64,000 nt of DNA from Ascidiimonas sp046199005 (lineage in GTDB: Bacteria > Bacteroidota > Bacteroidia > Flavobacteriales > Flavobacteriaceae), in NCBI GenBank assembly GCA_046199005.1, contig CP176050.1:4340001-4404000 (forward strand). The letters run 5' to 3'. The notes beneath the pieces are model-generated. The model was given only the letters and a program-made list of their open reading frames with translations, was not told the DNA's origin and ran no database searches. This document shows, one piece after another, positions 34,605-44,628 of this stretch. The first letter of the stretch is position 1, and each line of letters starts with the position of its first letter. A program made the position numbers and the translations under genes.

Positions 34605-37600
34605 CTAAATAAGATCTTTCAATAAAATTACTGCTTCATCTTCATCAATGAGTTCACTATCTATTCTACCGATAACATCTTCAATAGAATCGAAATTTTT
34701 CAGTAATGGCATCGATTCTTCTTCTCTTTCTTCGAATTCTGGAGTAAGTTCTGGCCAGCATCTTTCATTTGAGAACGGATAGGTCGGAAGTTTGATCCTT
34801 CGTATTTTCGGTTTCTTCAAGCCTTCCTCATTTTCAAATCCGTTAGCAGTTTCCAGTGTACTTTTAAACCCTTTTTCTTTTAGGCTTTCTTCATTTTGAT
34901 GTAACAATGGATGAAGTTTAGGAGTTGTCTGTCCAAAAGTTTCCGGCTGATAAATCGGTTCTGTTGATTCAATCCAGTAACGCTCCCGAGCAAATGGATA
35001 TAAAGGGAGACGCATGCGCTGAGGTTTGGTTTCTCCGTATAGTAAATCCCATTCAAAATCCAGTCCTTTCACCCATAAATCGATTAGTTTGGTAAGCTTT
35101 CGATCTGAAATCCATTTTTTAATGATGATTTCCTTCATTTCCCTATCCTGACTTATCAATTTAAGTCCTTCCTTATTATTCTTTACCTGCCCTTCGTAAA
35201 GGTCTTTTATGCGATCCTCACCTCCTATGTAAGCTCTCAATTTATCAGCCAGCTCTTTTACCGAACTTACCAGAATACCCAGACGCTCTTCCATGGGTGC
35301 TCTTCCCACCTGAAGTGTATAAGATAATTCTATCAGATCAATGGAAGTGGTTTCCGTTTCCAGGTATTTCAAAAGATTGGTCGCAGTTTCTTTGAGTTGA
35401 TCTCCATTTCTTGCGGATAGGGGAATCAGGTAATTCTGATTCTGAGTGATCACCGATATGGAAGGTTTGATCTTGTTTCCAGTTGGATACTCTGCAATAA
35501 CCACATGCGAATTAGTACCACTGAAACCAAAACCACTTATAGCTGCCCGCCGGATGCTTCCATTATCTACTTTCCAGTCTTGTAATTTATCATTTACATA
35601 AAACGGGCTCTCCTTTAGTGAGATGTGCTCATTTAGCTGATCGTAGTTGATGGTAGGTGGCAGTTTTTTGTATTTCATAGCCATTAGCACCTTAATAAAA
35701 CCTGCAATTCCCGCAGCAGTAAGGCAATGACCAATATTACTTTTCACAGATCCAAGTGCACAATACTCGTTCTTAGAAGTATACTTTTTGAAAGACTCCT
35801 TAAGAGCACTAACTTCTATAGGATCTCCCAGTTTAGTTCCGGTTCCGTGCGCTTCGATCAATTGAATCTGTTCCGGATTTATTTCGTACCTGTCATAAAC
35901 ATCCTGTTCTAACGAAGTTTGAGACATAGAATTAGGAGCGGTAATCCCGTTCGTTCTTCCATCCTGGTTTATTCCCCATCCTTCGATCACCCCGTAAATA
36001 CGGTCATTGTCCTTTTCAGCATCTTCCAAACGCTTTAACATGACGACGCCTACTGCTTCGCCGGGAACAAATCCGTTTGCCTGTTGATCAAAAGTATGGC
36101 ATTTACCATCCTGTGAAAGCATTCCAGATTGTGCTGTTTTGATATGCATTTCTGGACCTGTCATTACATATACACCTCCGGCAAGTGCAATATCGCTTGA
36201 ACCAGATAGCAAACTATCACATGCATTTGATATGGCTACCAGTGATGAAGAGCAAGCGGTATCAATTGCTATACAAGGACCTTGTAAATTCAGGAAATAC
36301 GAAATTCTCGCTGCTAATATGGAGGAAGTACCCCCAGTAAAGCCTTGTGCACTTATTTGCTGTTCACGAGAAAGCAGTTGATAATCTCCGGAAGTACATC
36401 CTACAAAAACACCACATTTGGTGCCTGATAAAGCATGAGGATTGTATCCCGCATCTTCAATTCCATGCCAACAGGATTGTAAAAATAACCGCTGCTGCGG
36501 ATCCATGCTTTCTGCCTCCACAGGAGATATGGTGAAAAATAATGGGTCGAATTTATCGTAACCTTCAAGGCTACCTAACCATTTTGAATTGGTTTTGCCA
36601 GGTGCCGGATTTCCTGCCTGATAATAGGTGTCAATATCCCATCTTTCTTTAGGCACTTCTTTGATGCAATTCTTACCTTGAGCAATATTATTCCAAAATG
36701 CTTCTGTATTATCTGCTTCCGGAAACTGACCAGCCATACCGATCACGGCTATTGGTTGTGCCTTGTACGGACTTGACTTTTGCTTCGCGGTTTGAGATAA
36801 TTTCTTATTGCGAAGAGAACTCAGTGAAATCTCTTTAAATCCAAACTCCGAAGTAAGCTGATGTCCGGATTCGATTTTTGGAACGGATTTTGGTTTCCCC
36901 GTAACTTGTTTCTTGGGTACAGAGGCTTCAGATAGTAAGCCTAGTTTTTCCATTTCTTCTTTTACATGTACTCCCAGTTGTCCTAAGGTAGGATAATTGT
37001 AAACCTGAGTGGCTTCAATCGAGGTTTTATACTCGTTGTTTATTTTTCGAATCCACGTAACTCCCGTGATCGAATCTAGGCCCAGATCAACAAACGGAGA
37101 TTCTTCATCGATCTCGTGTTCTTCTATTTGCAATTCTTCCGCCAAAAAGGCTCTGATCGTAGCAATTATTTCGGAAAGCATTTGTTCACCGGAAGGCGCT
37201 TCTTCTGAATCTTCAGTATTCATTTGCTCATACTGAATATTCGTTGAAGTTGGTGTTTTAGGCGTAGTTGAACCTGAAAGTAATCCGAGCTTTTCCATTT
37301 CCTCTTTTACATGGGCCCCAAGTTGTCCTAGGGTAGGATAATTGTAGACCTGAGTGGCTTCTATCGAGGTTTTATATTCATTGTTTATTTTTCGAATCCA
37401 GGTAACCCCAGTGATCGAATCCAGCCCCAGATCGACGAAGGGAGAGTCTTCATCAATCTCGTGTTCTTCTATTTGCAATTCTTCCGCCAGAAATACTCTG
37501 ATCGTTGCTATGATCTCGGAGAGCGTCAGTTCTCCTGAAATCGTATCTTCTTCGGTATTCGTGTCGGTATCTTTTATGGGTACTATTTCTTCCGTAGACG

Positions 37601-40600
37601 TATGGTTTTTAGCGGTAAAACTCTTTTCGATCTGTGCTAAGGTTTGTGCATCCTTCACAAAAGTTTTCTCATGCATTGCCAATTCCAGCGGATACGTTTC
37701 AGCTGCTTTTTGCAGAAGATGGTAAGTATACTGATGTTTTATAGCCATCAGGTCTTCTCTGGAGTATATTGCCAGTTGTTGGGCAATCTCCATAGCAGTA
37801 GTCACCACTTCGTCTTTGCCCAGCACCGGAAGATGTGTCCCCCGTTCAGCAAAGGTCACTCCTGAGTATTCATCACCGGTAAGCATCGTCTCTCGTGCCA
37901 GGTCATAGCCCATGCGCTCCGGGAAGATAAACGTAGCCCCAGCTCCCGGGGTAAACCCATAGGTCATATACGGACTCACATACTTACGTTCTTTACTGAA
38001 CAAAATAAAGTCTGCGAACATTCCCAGGCACCATCCGGCTCCAATACCGTGTCCCTGCATGGCAGCGATCACCGGTAGCTTGCACTCCATCGCCAGTTGG
38101 TAGATCTTCGTGTCGGTAAACTTACTCTTGCCTTCCTGTATCGATAGCAAGCCTTCCCGGGTACCCCCCGATGCAAAGTAATTATCATACCCCGTAAGTA
38201 CCACCACCTTGTAGTGTGCCTCCCCGGCGATATGTGCAAACACCTCACTTACCCCGGCGATAAAAGCATCGGTGAACATATTGCGTGCCTCCCTATCTTC
38301 TAAACGTACCTCTACAATACCACCCGCATGAAGTGTCGCCTTGACTACCTCCGATTGCAACTCGATCACTCCCAGCTTGCGCCTGTCTTTTTCGGTCTGC
38401 GGCTCGCCTGATCCCTGATTCCACTCTGGAAGGGAACCTAACTTCGCTTTGAACTGTGCCATGGTAGCTACCTTATTCGCCTGTAGTACCTCCACTGGCT
38501 GTTCCTGCCAGGTAGCTGCCAGATCCAGTGCTGACTGCATCGCCTCAGATCCCTTCACTACTGTGAGGCCGCCATGGCGCGCTTGAAGCTCGCTGCCTGT
38601 ATAACTCTTATGAAGTAACAGTACTTCTTTGCTGATGTACCTGCCTAAGTGCTGTGCAAACACTGCCGTAGCTATACGGGAGAGTTCATTCGATTCTCCT
38701 ATCAGTCCTGCTGCATGGTAACTGCCCTGTTCGGTATAGATAACTGCATCTAAGTACTGGCTCACCAGCCAGCCTTTCCCTGCTGCACCCGTGTCAAGTA
38801 CCCCTATCAAGGAATGTTTGCAATCCTGTAATAACCCTGTAAATGCTAAGGTGTCTTCTACCGTCATTGACTCTGGTAGAAAGCCTGAGGTTTCACTGGT
38901 GATGATCAGTACCATATGCGCAGCCATCTTATCAAGTGCCGTGAATAAACTGCTGAGCTCCTTCAGCAGCTTGGCCATAGCCTTGCCCCCCTTGAGCTTG
39001 CTTATCTCTATGATCAGCGTGTGGTCTGTGGTTTTGAGTGTAAAGCTGCTCGCCTTGGGAAGACCCTCGGTCGTGATCTTTGCAACTGTCTTTTTCGATG
39101 TGGGTGTAACTACCTTAAGGGAAGCTACCTTCTCTGCAAGGTGTCGTGAGAGGTGTTGCTTTAACAATCGAAGTGCCGTAGCGGATTTCTTCGAGAGGTT
39201 CTTTGCCAGTGTAGCTGCATATGTCTCTACTGATCCACGAGCAACTACCGGAAAGGTAAAGCCCTTTGCTTTGAGTTCGACACCACTGTAACCATGAACT
39301 GCTTTTACACTGTTCTGTAGCAAATCCCTGGTGAGAACACTCCCAAATCGCTCATCCAGCAACGCCCTTACCGATGGGTCTGCATACAAATCTTCTTCAG
39401 GGCGGCTATAACCATACTTGCTCTCTTCTGCACAGATCATAAAATCACACATCGTACCCACCAATAAACCGGCGCCATGTGCATCCCCTTGCATCGCAGC
39501 GATCACTGGGTAAGGAAACCGGATCAATGCCTGGTAAAGTCCGTGGTCGATCCCCTGATGATGTGCCTGAACACCGCCTTGTAAAAAGTGGGAGGCCGTA
39601 CCATAAATTACCAGCACCTTACCATCGGTGGCTTCTCTGGCGGCATCAAGGGATCCCAGTAGTTGACTCATCAGAACCGTAGAGCTTAACTCCGGTAGGG
39701 TCTCGCCGGTAAGGCGAAGGCTATAGATCCCGTTCCCTTCGCTGTACAGACGCACCTGAGCGCTTGCCGTTACTGCAGGTGCTTGTGGTAATGAAGCATC
39801 ACTGTGTGATGTAAGATACACCTGGGCTTTACCTATAGCGCCCGTTTCTAACAATTCTTGCGCCAGTGGCTCAGGAGTCGCTAAGGATACATCGGTAGGC
39901 TTTTGTAAGGTACCTGTTATGGTGGCAGTAGTCGTAGTAGCCGGACTGGTTCCTAGAAGGCGGGGGGTAAACAGTAGCTCTCTGGGTACCTGCTCCGTTG
40001 TAACTGCAGCTACTTTGAGGGGCTTCTCTATAGTCCTGGCTACATGGTTTGCGCTAACCGGAACTGCCGATTCACCTTGCTGGTAGGTCACTCCTTTGAG
40101 TGCTACACATACCTGACCCTGACCGTCACAAAGATCAATATCCAATGCATAACGACTCGAGGCTCCCTGGTGCTTGCTGGGGCGTATCCAACCATACATC
40201 TCTGTGGTACACCTGCTATGAAGCTGCACTTCTGCGATCGATTCAGGAAGTACCGCCGCATCTGGAAACGCTTCAAGGTCTACCAACAATCCGGTGGCGG
40301 CCTGAAGTACACTCTCCAGAAGTACCGGGTGAAGCTGGTACTCCTCTTGTTCATGGGTTACTTCCTGTGGAAGTGACAGCTGCGCTAATAAACCACCAGA
40401 ACCTCTATAAAGGGCTTGAACACCCCGATACGAAGAACCGTACTGTACGGCTCCTTTGGATAGCTGCTCGTAGAATTTGTTGGCATCGATACCTCCCCCG
40501 GTCATTTGACCTTTAAGGGCATCGATGTCTAACCTTGAAGGAGTGGGAAGTTCCTGATAAAGCGCCTCTCCCTGGCTATAGATCTTCTCCTGACCATCTT

Positions 40601-43600
40601 GTTCACTATAAACCTCATAAGACGCTGCACCTGATCCCTGAGCAAAAAGAGCTATGCCGATCGTTCGGGCTCTGTCTAGTTCTATAAAACATCCAAAACG
40701 AATATCATGAAGGGTTAATACATGCTTGTCTGCATCTTTTAAGGGAAGACTACGCTCTAAAGAAACTCGTGCCATCTCTAATGATGAGATCAACGGAAGG
40801 CCAGGTACGGCAGAACCGTTCTTGCCAAAACGATAGTCTTTTATAAGTGCTTCTGTACCGCTTAAATGGGTGCTGTAACCTATCTGGGTCAGATCGGAGG
40901 TATTGCTGTGTACCAGCGGGTGAAGTACAGACCTACCCGTAGATGTACTTACATTCCTGCCGCGCTGATCTGCAGCTAACCAGTAACGCTCCCGCGCAAA
41001 CGGATAGGTAGGAAGACTCATGCGAAGGGGCTTCTCACTGCCGTAAAGAGCACTCCAGTCTATATCCAGCCCTTTCACCCACCAGCCTATAAGAGCGGCG
41101 TAATCCTGCGTCTGCAACCAGCTATCAACACGGGCTAACTCCGAAGCACTGCTGCTAAAAGCAAGCACCGATTCTTTATGGCGTTTTACCTGATCACGAA
41201 AAACACCTGCTGCTTGCGAAGGAGCTGAAAGATACTCTCGTAACTTGTTCTGAAGATCAGACATCGATGTTACCACCAGCCCCAGGCGCTCTTCCATAGC
41301 CTCACGACCTACCTGCAAAGTATACCCCATTGAAGGCAGGTCGATCGATATGCCCGAAGACTCCTGTTCGATCACAAAATCCAATAAATCCTCAGCTTTC
41401 TGTTGCAACTGTTCGGAAGTGCGCGCCGATAACAAGATCGCAACCCGATTCATCGATACACGAGTATCCAACACGCCCTCATACTCCGATACGATCACAT
41501 GAGCATTCGCACCACCCGCTCCAAATGAAGAAATACCCGCTATAAGTGGAAGTTTTTTGCCTTCAATTATTGGGTTTTTCCAGTCTCTCAGAGTTTGATT
41601 AACTACAAATGGAGTATTATCAAAATCGATATGTGGATTTAAACGTTCGGAATGTAGAGAGGGCACTATTTTCCGATGCTTCAGTTGCAGCAGAATTTTG
41701 GTTAGCCCTGCAATACCGGCTGCCGATTCACAATGGCCTATATTTGATTTTGCCGATCCCAGCAGACAAAAATGCTTATCGTCTGTTTCACTGAAAGCTT
41801 TGTTCAAAGAAGCTAATTCTATGGGATCTCCCAATTTGGTTCCGGTACCATGTGCTTCAATATAACTTATATGCCTGGGGTTCGTATTGGATTCTCTCAA
41901 TGCTCTGCTAATGGCATTTGCCTGCGCCTTTGGGTTTGGAACACTATAGCCGTTGGTTTTACCACCATGATTAAGTGCGCTTCCTTTTATCACCCCGTAA
42001 ATATGGTCTCCATCTGCCTCTGCTTCAGATAATCTTTTAAGCACTGCTATCCCAACTCCCTCTCCGGGGATATAACCATCACCACCTTCTCCAAAACTCT
42101 GACAATGCCCATCACTTGAGATAAACTGACCCGAGCTAAGCATCTGATATTTATTAGGATCAATACTTACATTTACTCCTCCGGCAAGTGCCATACTCGT
42201 ACGTCCCGATTTAAGATCTTCGCAAGCCAAATGAATAGCGGTCAGCGAAGACGAACACATGGTGTCTAGTGTAATACTCGGCCCATGAAGATTTAAGAAA
42301 TAAGAAACTCTGTTAGCAATACTTGCCAGGCTTCCGGAGATATTATACTCTCCATACATGACGCCTGCATACACCCCAATCTGCCCTGCCTGGTCATTTT
42401 CCGAAGGTATCTGAAGTCCTTCTTTTGAATACCCAGCATCTTCGACTGCCATCCAAGCGTGCTGCAAAAACAGTCGTTCCTGAGGGTCTATATTTCTAGC
42501 CTCTCGGGGAGAAATATTAAAAAATCGAGGATCAAATTCATCTACTCCTGCTATAAAACCACCCCATTTACTGTAGTGTTTATTAGGTACCGTTCTATCT
42601 TCACTATAATATTCTTTCCAGTCCCAGCGATCTTTTGGTACTTCTATTATACAGTCTTTTCCATCCCTCAGATTTTTCCAAAATTCGTTAAGGTTTTCTG
42701 CTTCCGGATAACGACCACTAATACCAATAATAGCAATGGGCTCATTGTAGGGTTTTTGAGTCTTAGATACAGCATTAAGACTTTCACTTTTTTGATGCCT
42801 AACTTTGCGTTTTACGCGAATGCGATTTTCAGAAGTACTCTCTGGTTTTTTAATCTGTTCCTGAATTTTATCAGACGTTCCGTTCTCATTTTGTGGAGTG
42901 TCATCAAATATTTCCAATAATTTGTTTTTATGACTTCCAATAAAGTATTCACAAAATTCATCTATGGATTGATATTCAAAAAACAAGGTCTTAGAAAGTT
43001 TTCCAAATGTCTTTTCCAGTTGACTTGTTAATTTCATCGCCAATATAGAATCTATACCATACTTTTCCAGTGACACTTTGGTTTCTATTCTTTGAAGAGG
43101 TAGCTTCAAAACTTTAGAGAACTCTTCTCTTAGAAAAATTCTGGTTTTATCAAGCAAGCTTTTAGCATCTGTATCTAACTTGTTTGAGTATTGGGTAATT
43201 GCCGCAATTTGAGGTGCTCTTTGATCTGAAAATAGAGTAGGCCTGATTTTATTAGGATTTCCCTGTACTGCTATGATCCTGGAATACGCAAGATTTAAGC
43301 TTTCGTAAAATAAATGCATTCCAGTAGAAGACTCCAGCAAGGTAATTCCCGTTTCTTCTTCCAATTGTTCCTTGATCTCATCAGGAATAGACATACCACC
43401 TTCTTTCCAAAGTGGCCAGTTCACAGATAGTGTTTTGCCGTGCCGCTTCCCTTCTTTAACTAACTGATCTCTATACATGGCATATTGATCCATATATCCG
43501 TTAGCAGTTGAATAATCAGATTGTCCGATATTTCCAAGCCAGGAAGCAACTGACGAAAAGAAAACCATAAAATCAAGATCAATTCTTTTACTCGCTTCAT

Positions 43601-44618
43601 CCAGATTATAGGTTCCTGCTACTTTAGGAGCAATCACTTTTTTGAATTCCTTTACGTTCTTTTTGAGAATAAAATTATCAGAATTAACCCCCGCTGCGTG
43701 AATAATACCATGCAATGCTTTGTAATCATTTATGATCTTAAACACACAGTTGTTCACCGCATTCCGATCGGTTACATCCAATTGCATATACCTGACATAA
43801 CCGCCTTTCCTAGAGATTTTATTTAGAATAATCTCCTTTTTATTAGAAAGCTTAGACCTACCGGTAAGAATAACTCGCGCGCTTGGTGTCTGCTTCAAAA
43901 TCTCTTTTGCAAATAATATTCCGAGTCCTCCTAACCCTCCAGTGATTAAATAAATTCCTTTTTCTCTGAAAACATTAAGTGGTCTATGCTGCTCACTTTT
44001 AACTTCCTGAGGAATTAGCACATATCGTTCATCATTTTCATATTTTATAATGGTTTCGGTTGATTGTTCTTTTTCTCTTATGAGTTGGTTTGCAAATTCC
44101 TCCAAAGATTTACTCTGATCAGACCAAACGATCTGTCCGTAAAGATTGGGGTTCTCCAGAAAAGCTGTTTTTAGCAATCCTGACAAACCTGTGTAGATCT
44201 CTGCATTTTTGATATCACCAATAGCTATCTGTACTAAAACTTTTCCTTTGGGTTTACTATTGAGGATATTCTGTAGATGTTCGAAGCATTTGGATGCAAC
44301 TTCATTAAAACCGTCCACCTTATTGTCTTTCTCTATAGGTATCTGAAAACATCGGCTTCCGCTTACAAGCTGTTCGATCGCTACCAGATCTATCGGGGAA
44401 GACTGAATAAATAAAATTTGATGCTCTTTGTAATCTTCTAATAATCCATTTAACGAAATATTATTATCATCCAAAACCCATCTTGGATACGCATATAAAA
44501 TTTTATTATCAGATTTGCTGTTAGCTAATTTTATCGCTTTTATCCTTTCTAAAGCTTCACTTTCAGAAAGTCTTTTGTTAGATAAGTCCAGAAATACTTT
44601 TCTTAATTCTTCTTTCAT
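34605..44618 (-). CDS. Trans-AT PKS protein 2: KR-ACP-KS-DH0-ECH-ECH-ECH-ACP-ACP-KS
   Basis: 3337 residues from the ATG at 44618, 10 bases after the stop of protein 1; an upstream TTG at 44636 is possible but unneeded. Domains: docking helices 1-33 (KRLSESEALERIKAI); KR ~50-455 (LITGGLGGLG; FSSVASWLG, SDYSTANG); ACP ~485-562 (YGIDSI); KS5 ~627-1045 (DTMCSSS, HGTGT, KSNIGH); linker; inactive DH ~1226-1512 (IKDYRFGKNG, LLESVLQ); three crotonase domains ~1620-1843, ~1853-2066 and ~2083-2326; two ACPs ~2363-2443 and ~2483-2560, each LGLDSITGVTW; KS6 ~2620-3040 (DTACSSS, HGTGT, KSNIGH); linker; a short DH stub carrying a second LPTYPFSNERCW motif; and C-terminal docking helices (DEDEAVILLKDLI). 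Residues ~1020-2300 come from the repeated, GC-richer block. Confidence 0.92.
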   Translation of the reverse strand: MKEELRKVFLDLSNKRLSESEALERIKAIKLANSKSDNKILYAYPRWVLDDNNISLNGLLEDYKEHQILFIQSSPIDLVAIEQLVSGSRCFQIPIEKDNKVDGFNEVASKCFEHLQNILNSKPKGKVLVQIAIGDIKNAEIYTGLSGLLKTAFLENPNLYGQIVWSDQSKSLEEFANQLIREKEQSTETIIKYENDERYVLIPQEVKSEQHRPLNVFREKGIYLITGGLGGLGILFAKEILKQTPSARVILTGRSKLSNKKEIILNKISRKGGYVRYMQLDVTDRNAVNNCVFKIINDYKALHGIIHAAGVNSDNFILKKNVKEFKKVIAPKVAGTYNLDEASKRIDLDFMVFFSSVASWLGNIGQSDYSTANGYMDQYAMYRDQLVKEGKRHGKTLSVNWPLWKEGGMSIPDEIKEQLEEETGITLLESSTGMHLFYESLNLAYSRIIAVQGNPNKIRPTLFSDQRAPQIAAITQYSNKLDTDAKSLLDKTRIFLREEFSKVLKLPLQRIETKVSLEKYGIDSILAMKLTSQLEKTFGKLSKTLFFEYQSIDEFCEYFIGSHKNKLLEIFDDTPQNENGTSDKIQEQIKKPESTSENRIRVKRKVRHQKSESLNAVSKTQKPYNEPIAIIGISGRYPEAENLNEFWKNLRDGKDCIIEVPKDRWDWKEYYSEDRTVPNKHYSKWGGFIAGVDEFDPRFFNISPREARNIDPQERLFLQHAWMAVEDAGYSKEGLQIPSENDQAGQIGVYAGVMYGEYNISGSLASIANRVSYFLNLHGPSITLDTMCSSSLTAIHLACEDLKSGRTSMALAGGVNVSIDPNKYQMLSSGQFISSDGHCQSFGEGGDGYIPGEGVGIAVLKRLSEAEADGDHIYGVIKGSALNHGGKTNGYSVPNPKAQANAISRALRESNTNPRHISYIEAHGTGTKLGDPIELASLNKAFSETDDKHFCLLGSAKSNIGHCESAAGIAGLTKILLQLKHRKIVPSLHSERLNPHIDFDNTPFVVNQTLRDWKNPIIEGKKLPLIAGISSFGAGGANAHVIVSEYEGVLDTRVSMNRVAILLSARTSEQLQQKAEDLLDFVIEQESSGISIDLPSMGYTLQVGREAMEERLGLVVTSMSDLQNKLREYLSAPSQAAGVFRDQVKRHKESVLAFSSSASELARVDSWLQTQDYAALIGWWVKGLDIDWSALYGSEKPLRMSLPTYPFARERYWLAADQRGRNVSTSTGRSVLHPLVHSNTSDLTQIGYSTHLSGTEALIKDYRFGKNGSAVPGLPLISSLEMARVSLERSLPLKDADKHVLTLHDIRFGCFIELDRARTIGIALFAQGSGAASYEVYSEQDGQEKIYSQGEALYQELPTPSRLDIDALKGQMTGGGIDANKFYEQLSKGAVQYGSSYRGVQALYRGSGGLLAQLSLPQEVTHEQEEYQLHPVLLESVLQAATGLLVDLEAFPDAAVLPESIAEVQLHSRCTTEMYGWIRPSKHQGASSRYALDIDLCDGQGQVCVALKGVTYQQGESAVPVSANHVARTIEKPLKVAAVTTEQVPRELLFTPRLLGTSPATTTTATITGTLQKPTDVSLATPEPLAQELLETGAIGKAQVYLTSHSDASLPQAPAVTASAQVRLYSEGNGIYSLRLTGETLPELSSTVLMSQLLGSLDAAREATDGKVLVIYGTASHFLQGGVQAHHQGIDHGLYQALIRFPYPVIAAMQGDAHGAGLLVGTMCDFMICAEESKYGYSRPEEDLYADPSVRALLDERFGSVLTRDLLQNSVKAVHGYSGVELKAKGFTFPVVARGSVETYAATLAKNLSKKSATALRLLKQHLSRHLAEKVASLKVVTPTSKKTVAKITTEGLPKASSFTLKTTDHTLIIEISKLKGGKAMAKLLKELSSLFTALDKMAAHMVLIITSETSGFLPESMTVEDTLAFTGLLQDCKHSLIGVLDTGAAGKGWLVSQYLDAVIYTEQGSYHAAGLIGESNELSRIATAVFAQHLGRYISKEVLLLHKSYTGSELQARHGGLTVVKGSEAMQSALDLAATWQEQPVEVLQANKVATMAQFKAKLGSLPEWNQGSGEPQTEKDRRKLGVIELQSEVVKATLHAGGIVEVRLEDREARNMFTDAFIAGVSEVFAHIAGEAHYKVVVLTGYDNYFASGGTREGLLSIQEGKSKFTDTKIYQLAMECKLPVIAAMQGHGIGAGWCLGMFADFILFSKERKYVSPYMTYGFTPGAGATFIFPERMGYDLARETMLTGDEYSGVTFAERGTHLPVLGKDEVVTTAMEIAQQLAIYSREDLMAIKHQYTYHLLQKAAETYPLELAMHEKTFVKDAQTLAQIEKSFTAKNHTSTEEIVPIKDTDTNTEEDTISGELTLSEIIATIRVFLAEELQIEEHEIDEDSPFVDLGLDSITGVTWIRKINNEYKTSIEATQVYNYPTLGQLGAHVKEEMEKLGLLSGSTTPKTPTSTNIQYEQMNTEDSEEAPSGEQMLSEIIATIRAFLAEELQIEEHEIDEESPFVDLGLDSITGVTWIRKINNEYKTSIEATQVYNYPTLGQLGVHVKEEMEKLGLLSEASVPKKQVTGKPKSVPKIESGHQLTSEFGFKEISLSSLRNKKLSQTAKQKSSPYKAQPIAVIGMAGQFPEADNTEAFWNNIAQGKNCIKEVPKERWDIDTYYQAGNPAPGKTNSKWLGSLEGYDKFDPLFFTISPVEAESMDPQQRLFLQSCWHGIEDAGYNPHALSGTKCGVFVGCTSGDYQLLSREQQISAQGFTGGTSSILAARISYFLNLQGPCIAIDTACSSSLVAISNACDSLLSGSSDIALAGGVYVMTGPEMHIKTAQSGMLSQDGKCHTFDQQANGFVPGEAVGVVMLKRLEDAEKDNDRIYGVIEGWGINQDGRTNGITAPNSMSQTSLEQDVYDRYEINPEQIQLIEAHGTGTKLGDPIEVSALKESFKKYTSKNEYCALGSVKSNIGHCLTAAGIAGFIKVLMAMKYKKLPPTINYDQLNEHISLKESPFYVNDKLQDWKVDNGSIRRAAISGFGFSGTNSHVVIAEYPTGNKIKPSISVITQNQNYLIPLSARNGDQLKETATNLLKYLETETTSIDLIELSYTLQVGRAPMEERLGILVSSVKELADKLRAYIGGEDRIKDLYEGQVKNNKEGLKLISQDREMKEIIIKKWISDRKLTKLIDLWVKGLDFEWDLLYGETKPQRMRLPLYPFARERYWIESTEPIYQPETFGQTTPKLHPLLHQNEESLKEKGFKSTLETANGFENEEGLKKPKIRRIKLPTYPFSNERCWPELTPEFEEREEESMPLLKNFDSIEDVIGRIDSELIDEDEAVILLKDLI
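36931..37180. repeat. Tandem beta-branching ACP unit 2 of PKS protein 2
   Basis: This segment and 37276-37525 code for two almost identical ACPs (both LGLDSITGVTW) and match at an offset of 345 bases, with many silent differences. They form the twin acceptor ACPs of one beta-branching module. Confidence 0.85.
37276..37525. repeat. Tandem beta-branching ACP unit 1 of PKS protein 2
   Basis: Partner of 36931-37180. It lies directly after the third crotonase domain in the reading direction. The Ser and Trp are six residues apart, the mark of ACPs recognised by the HMG-synthase cassette. Confidence 0.85.
37726..41557. repeat. Long near-identical repeat, copy A (in PKS protein 2)
   Basis: 3832 bases that match 48440-52271 at a constant offset of 10714 with no insertion or deletion; by eye only a few percent of positions differ. 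The block codes for the very end of a KS (from about SSFGAGGANAH), the post-KS linker, the inactive DH and nearly all of the three crotonase domains. It is visibly richer in GC than the flanking PKS DNA (two 60-base lines counted by hand gave 47% and 53%, against 28% and 42% for two lines outside). No transposase or terminal inverted repeat borders it. Confidence 0.92.
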
Positions 44619-44628
44619 GCTGATAGTA

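Noticed and set aside
38791..39291. 166-codon plus-strand open frame, mirrored at 49505-50005
   Set aside because: Both copies are antisense to the crotonase domains of the duplicated block. The open frame is a by-product of GC-richer codons in the coding strand, and conservation follows from the duplication.
40044..40516. Overlapping 110- and 138-codon plus-strand frames, mirrored at 50758-51230
   Set aside because: Antisense to the inactive DH domain in both repeat copies; low-complexity, non-protein-like composition.
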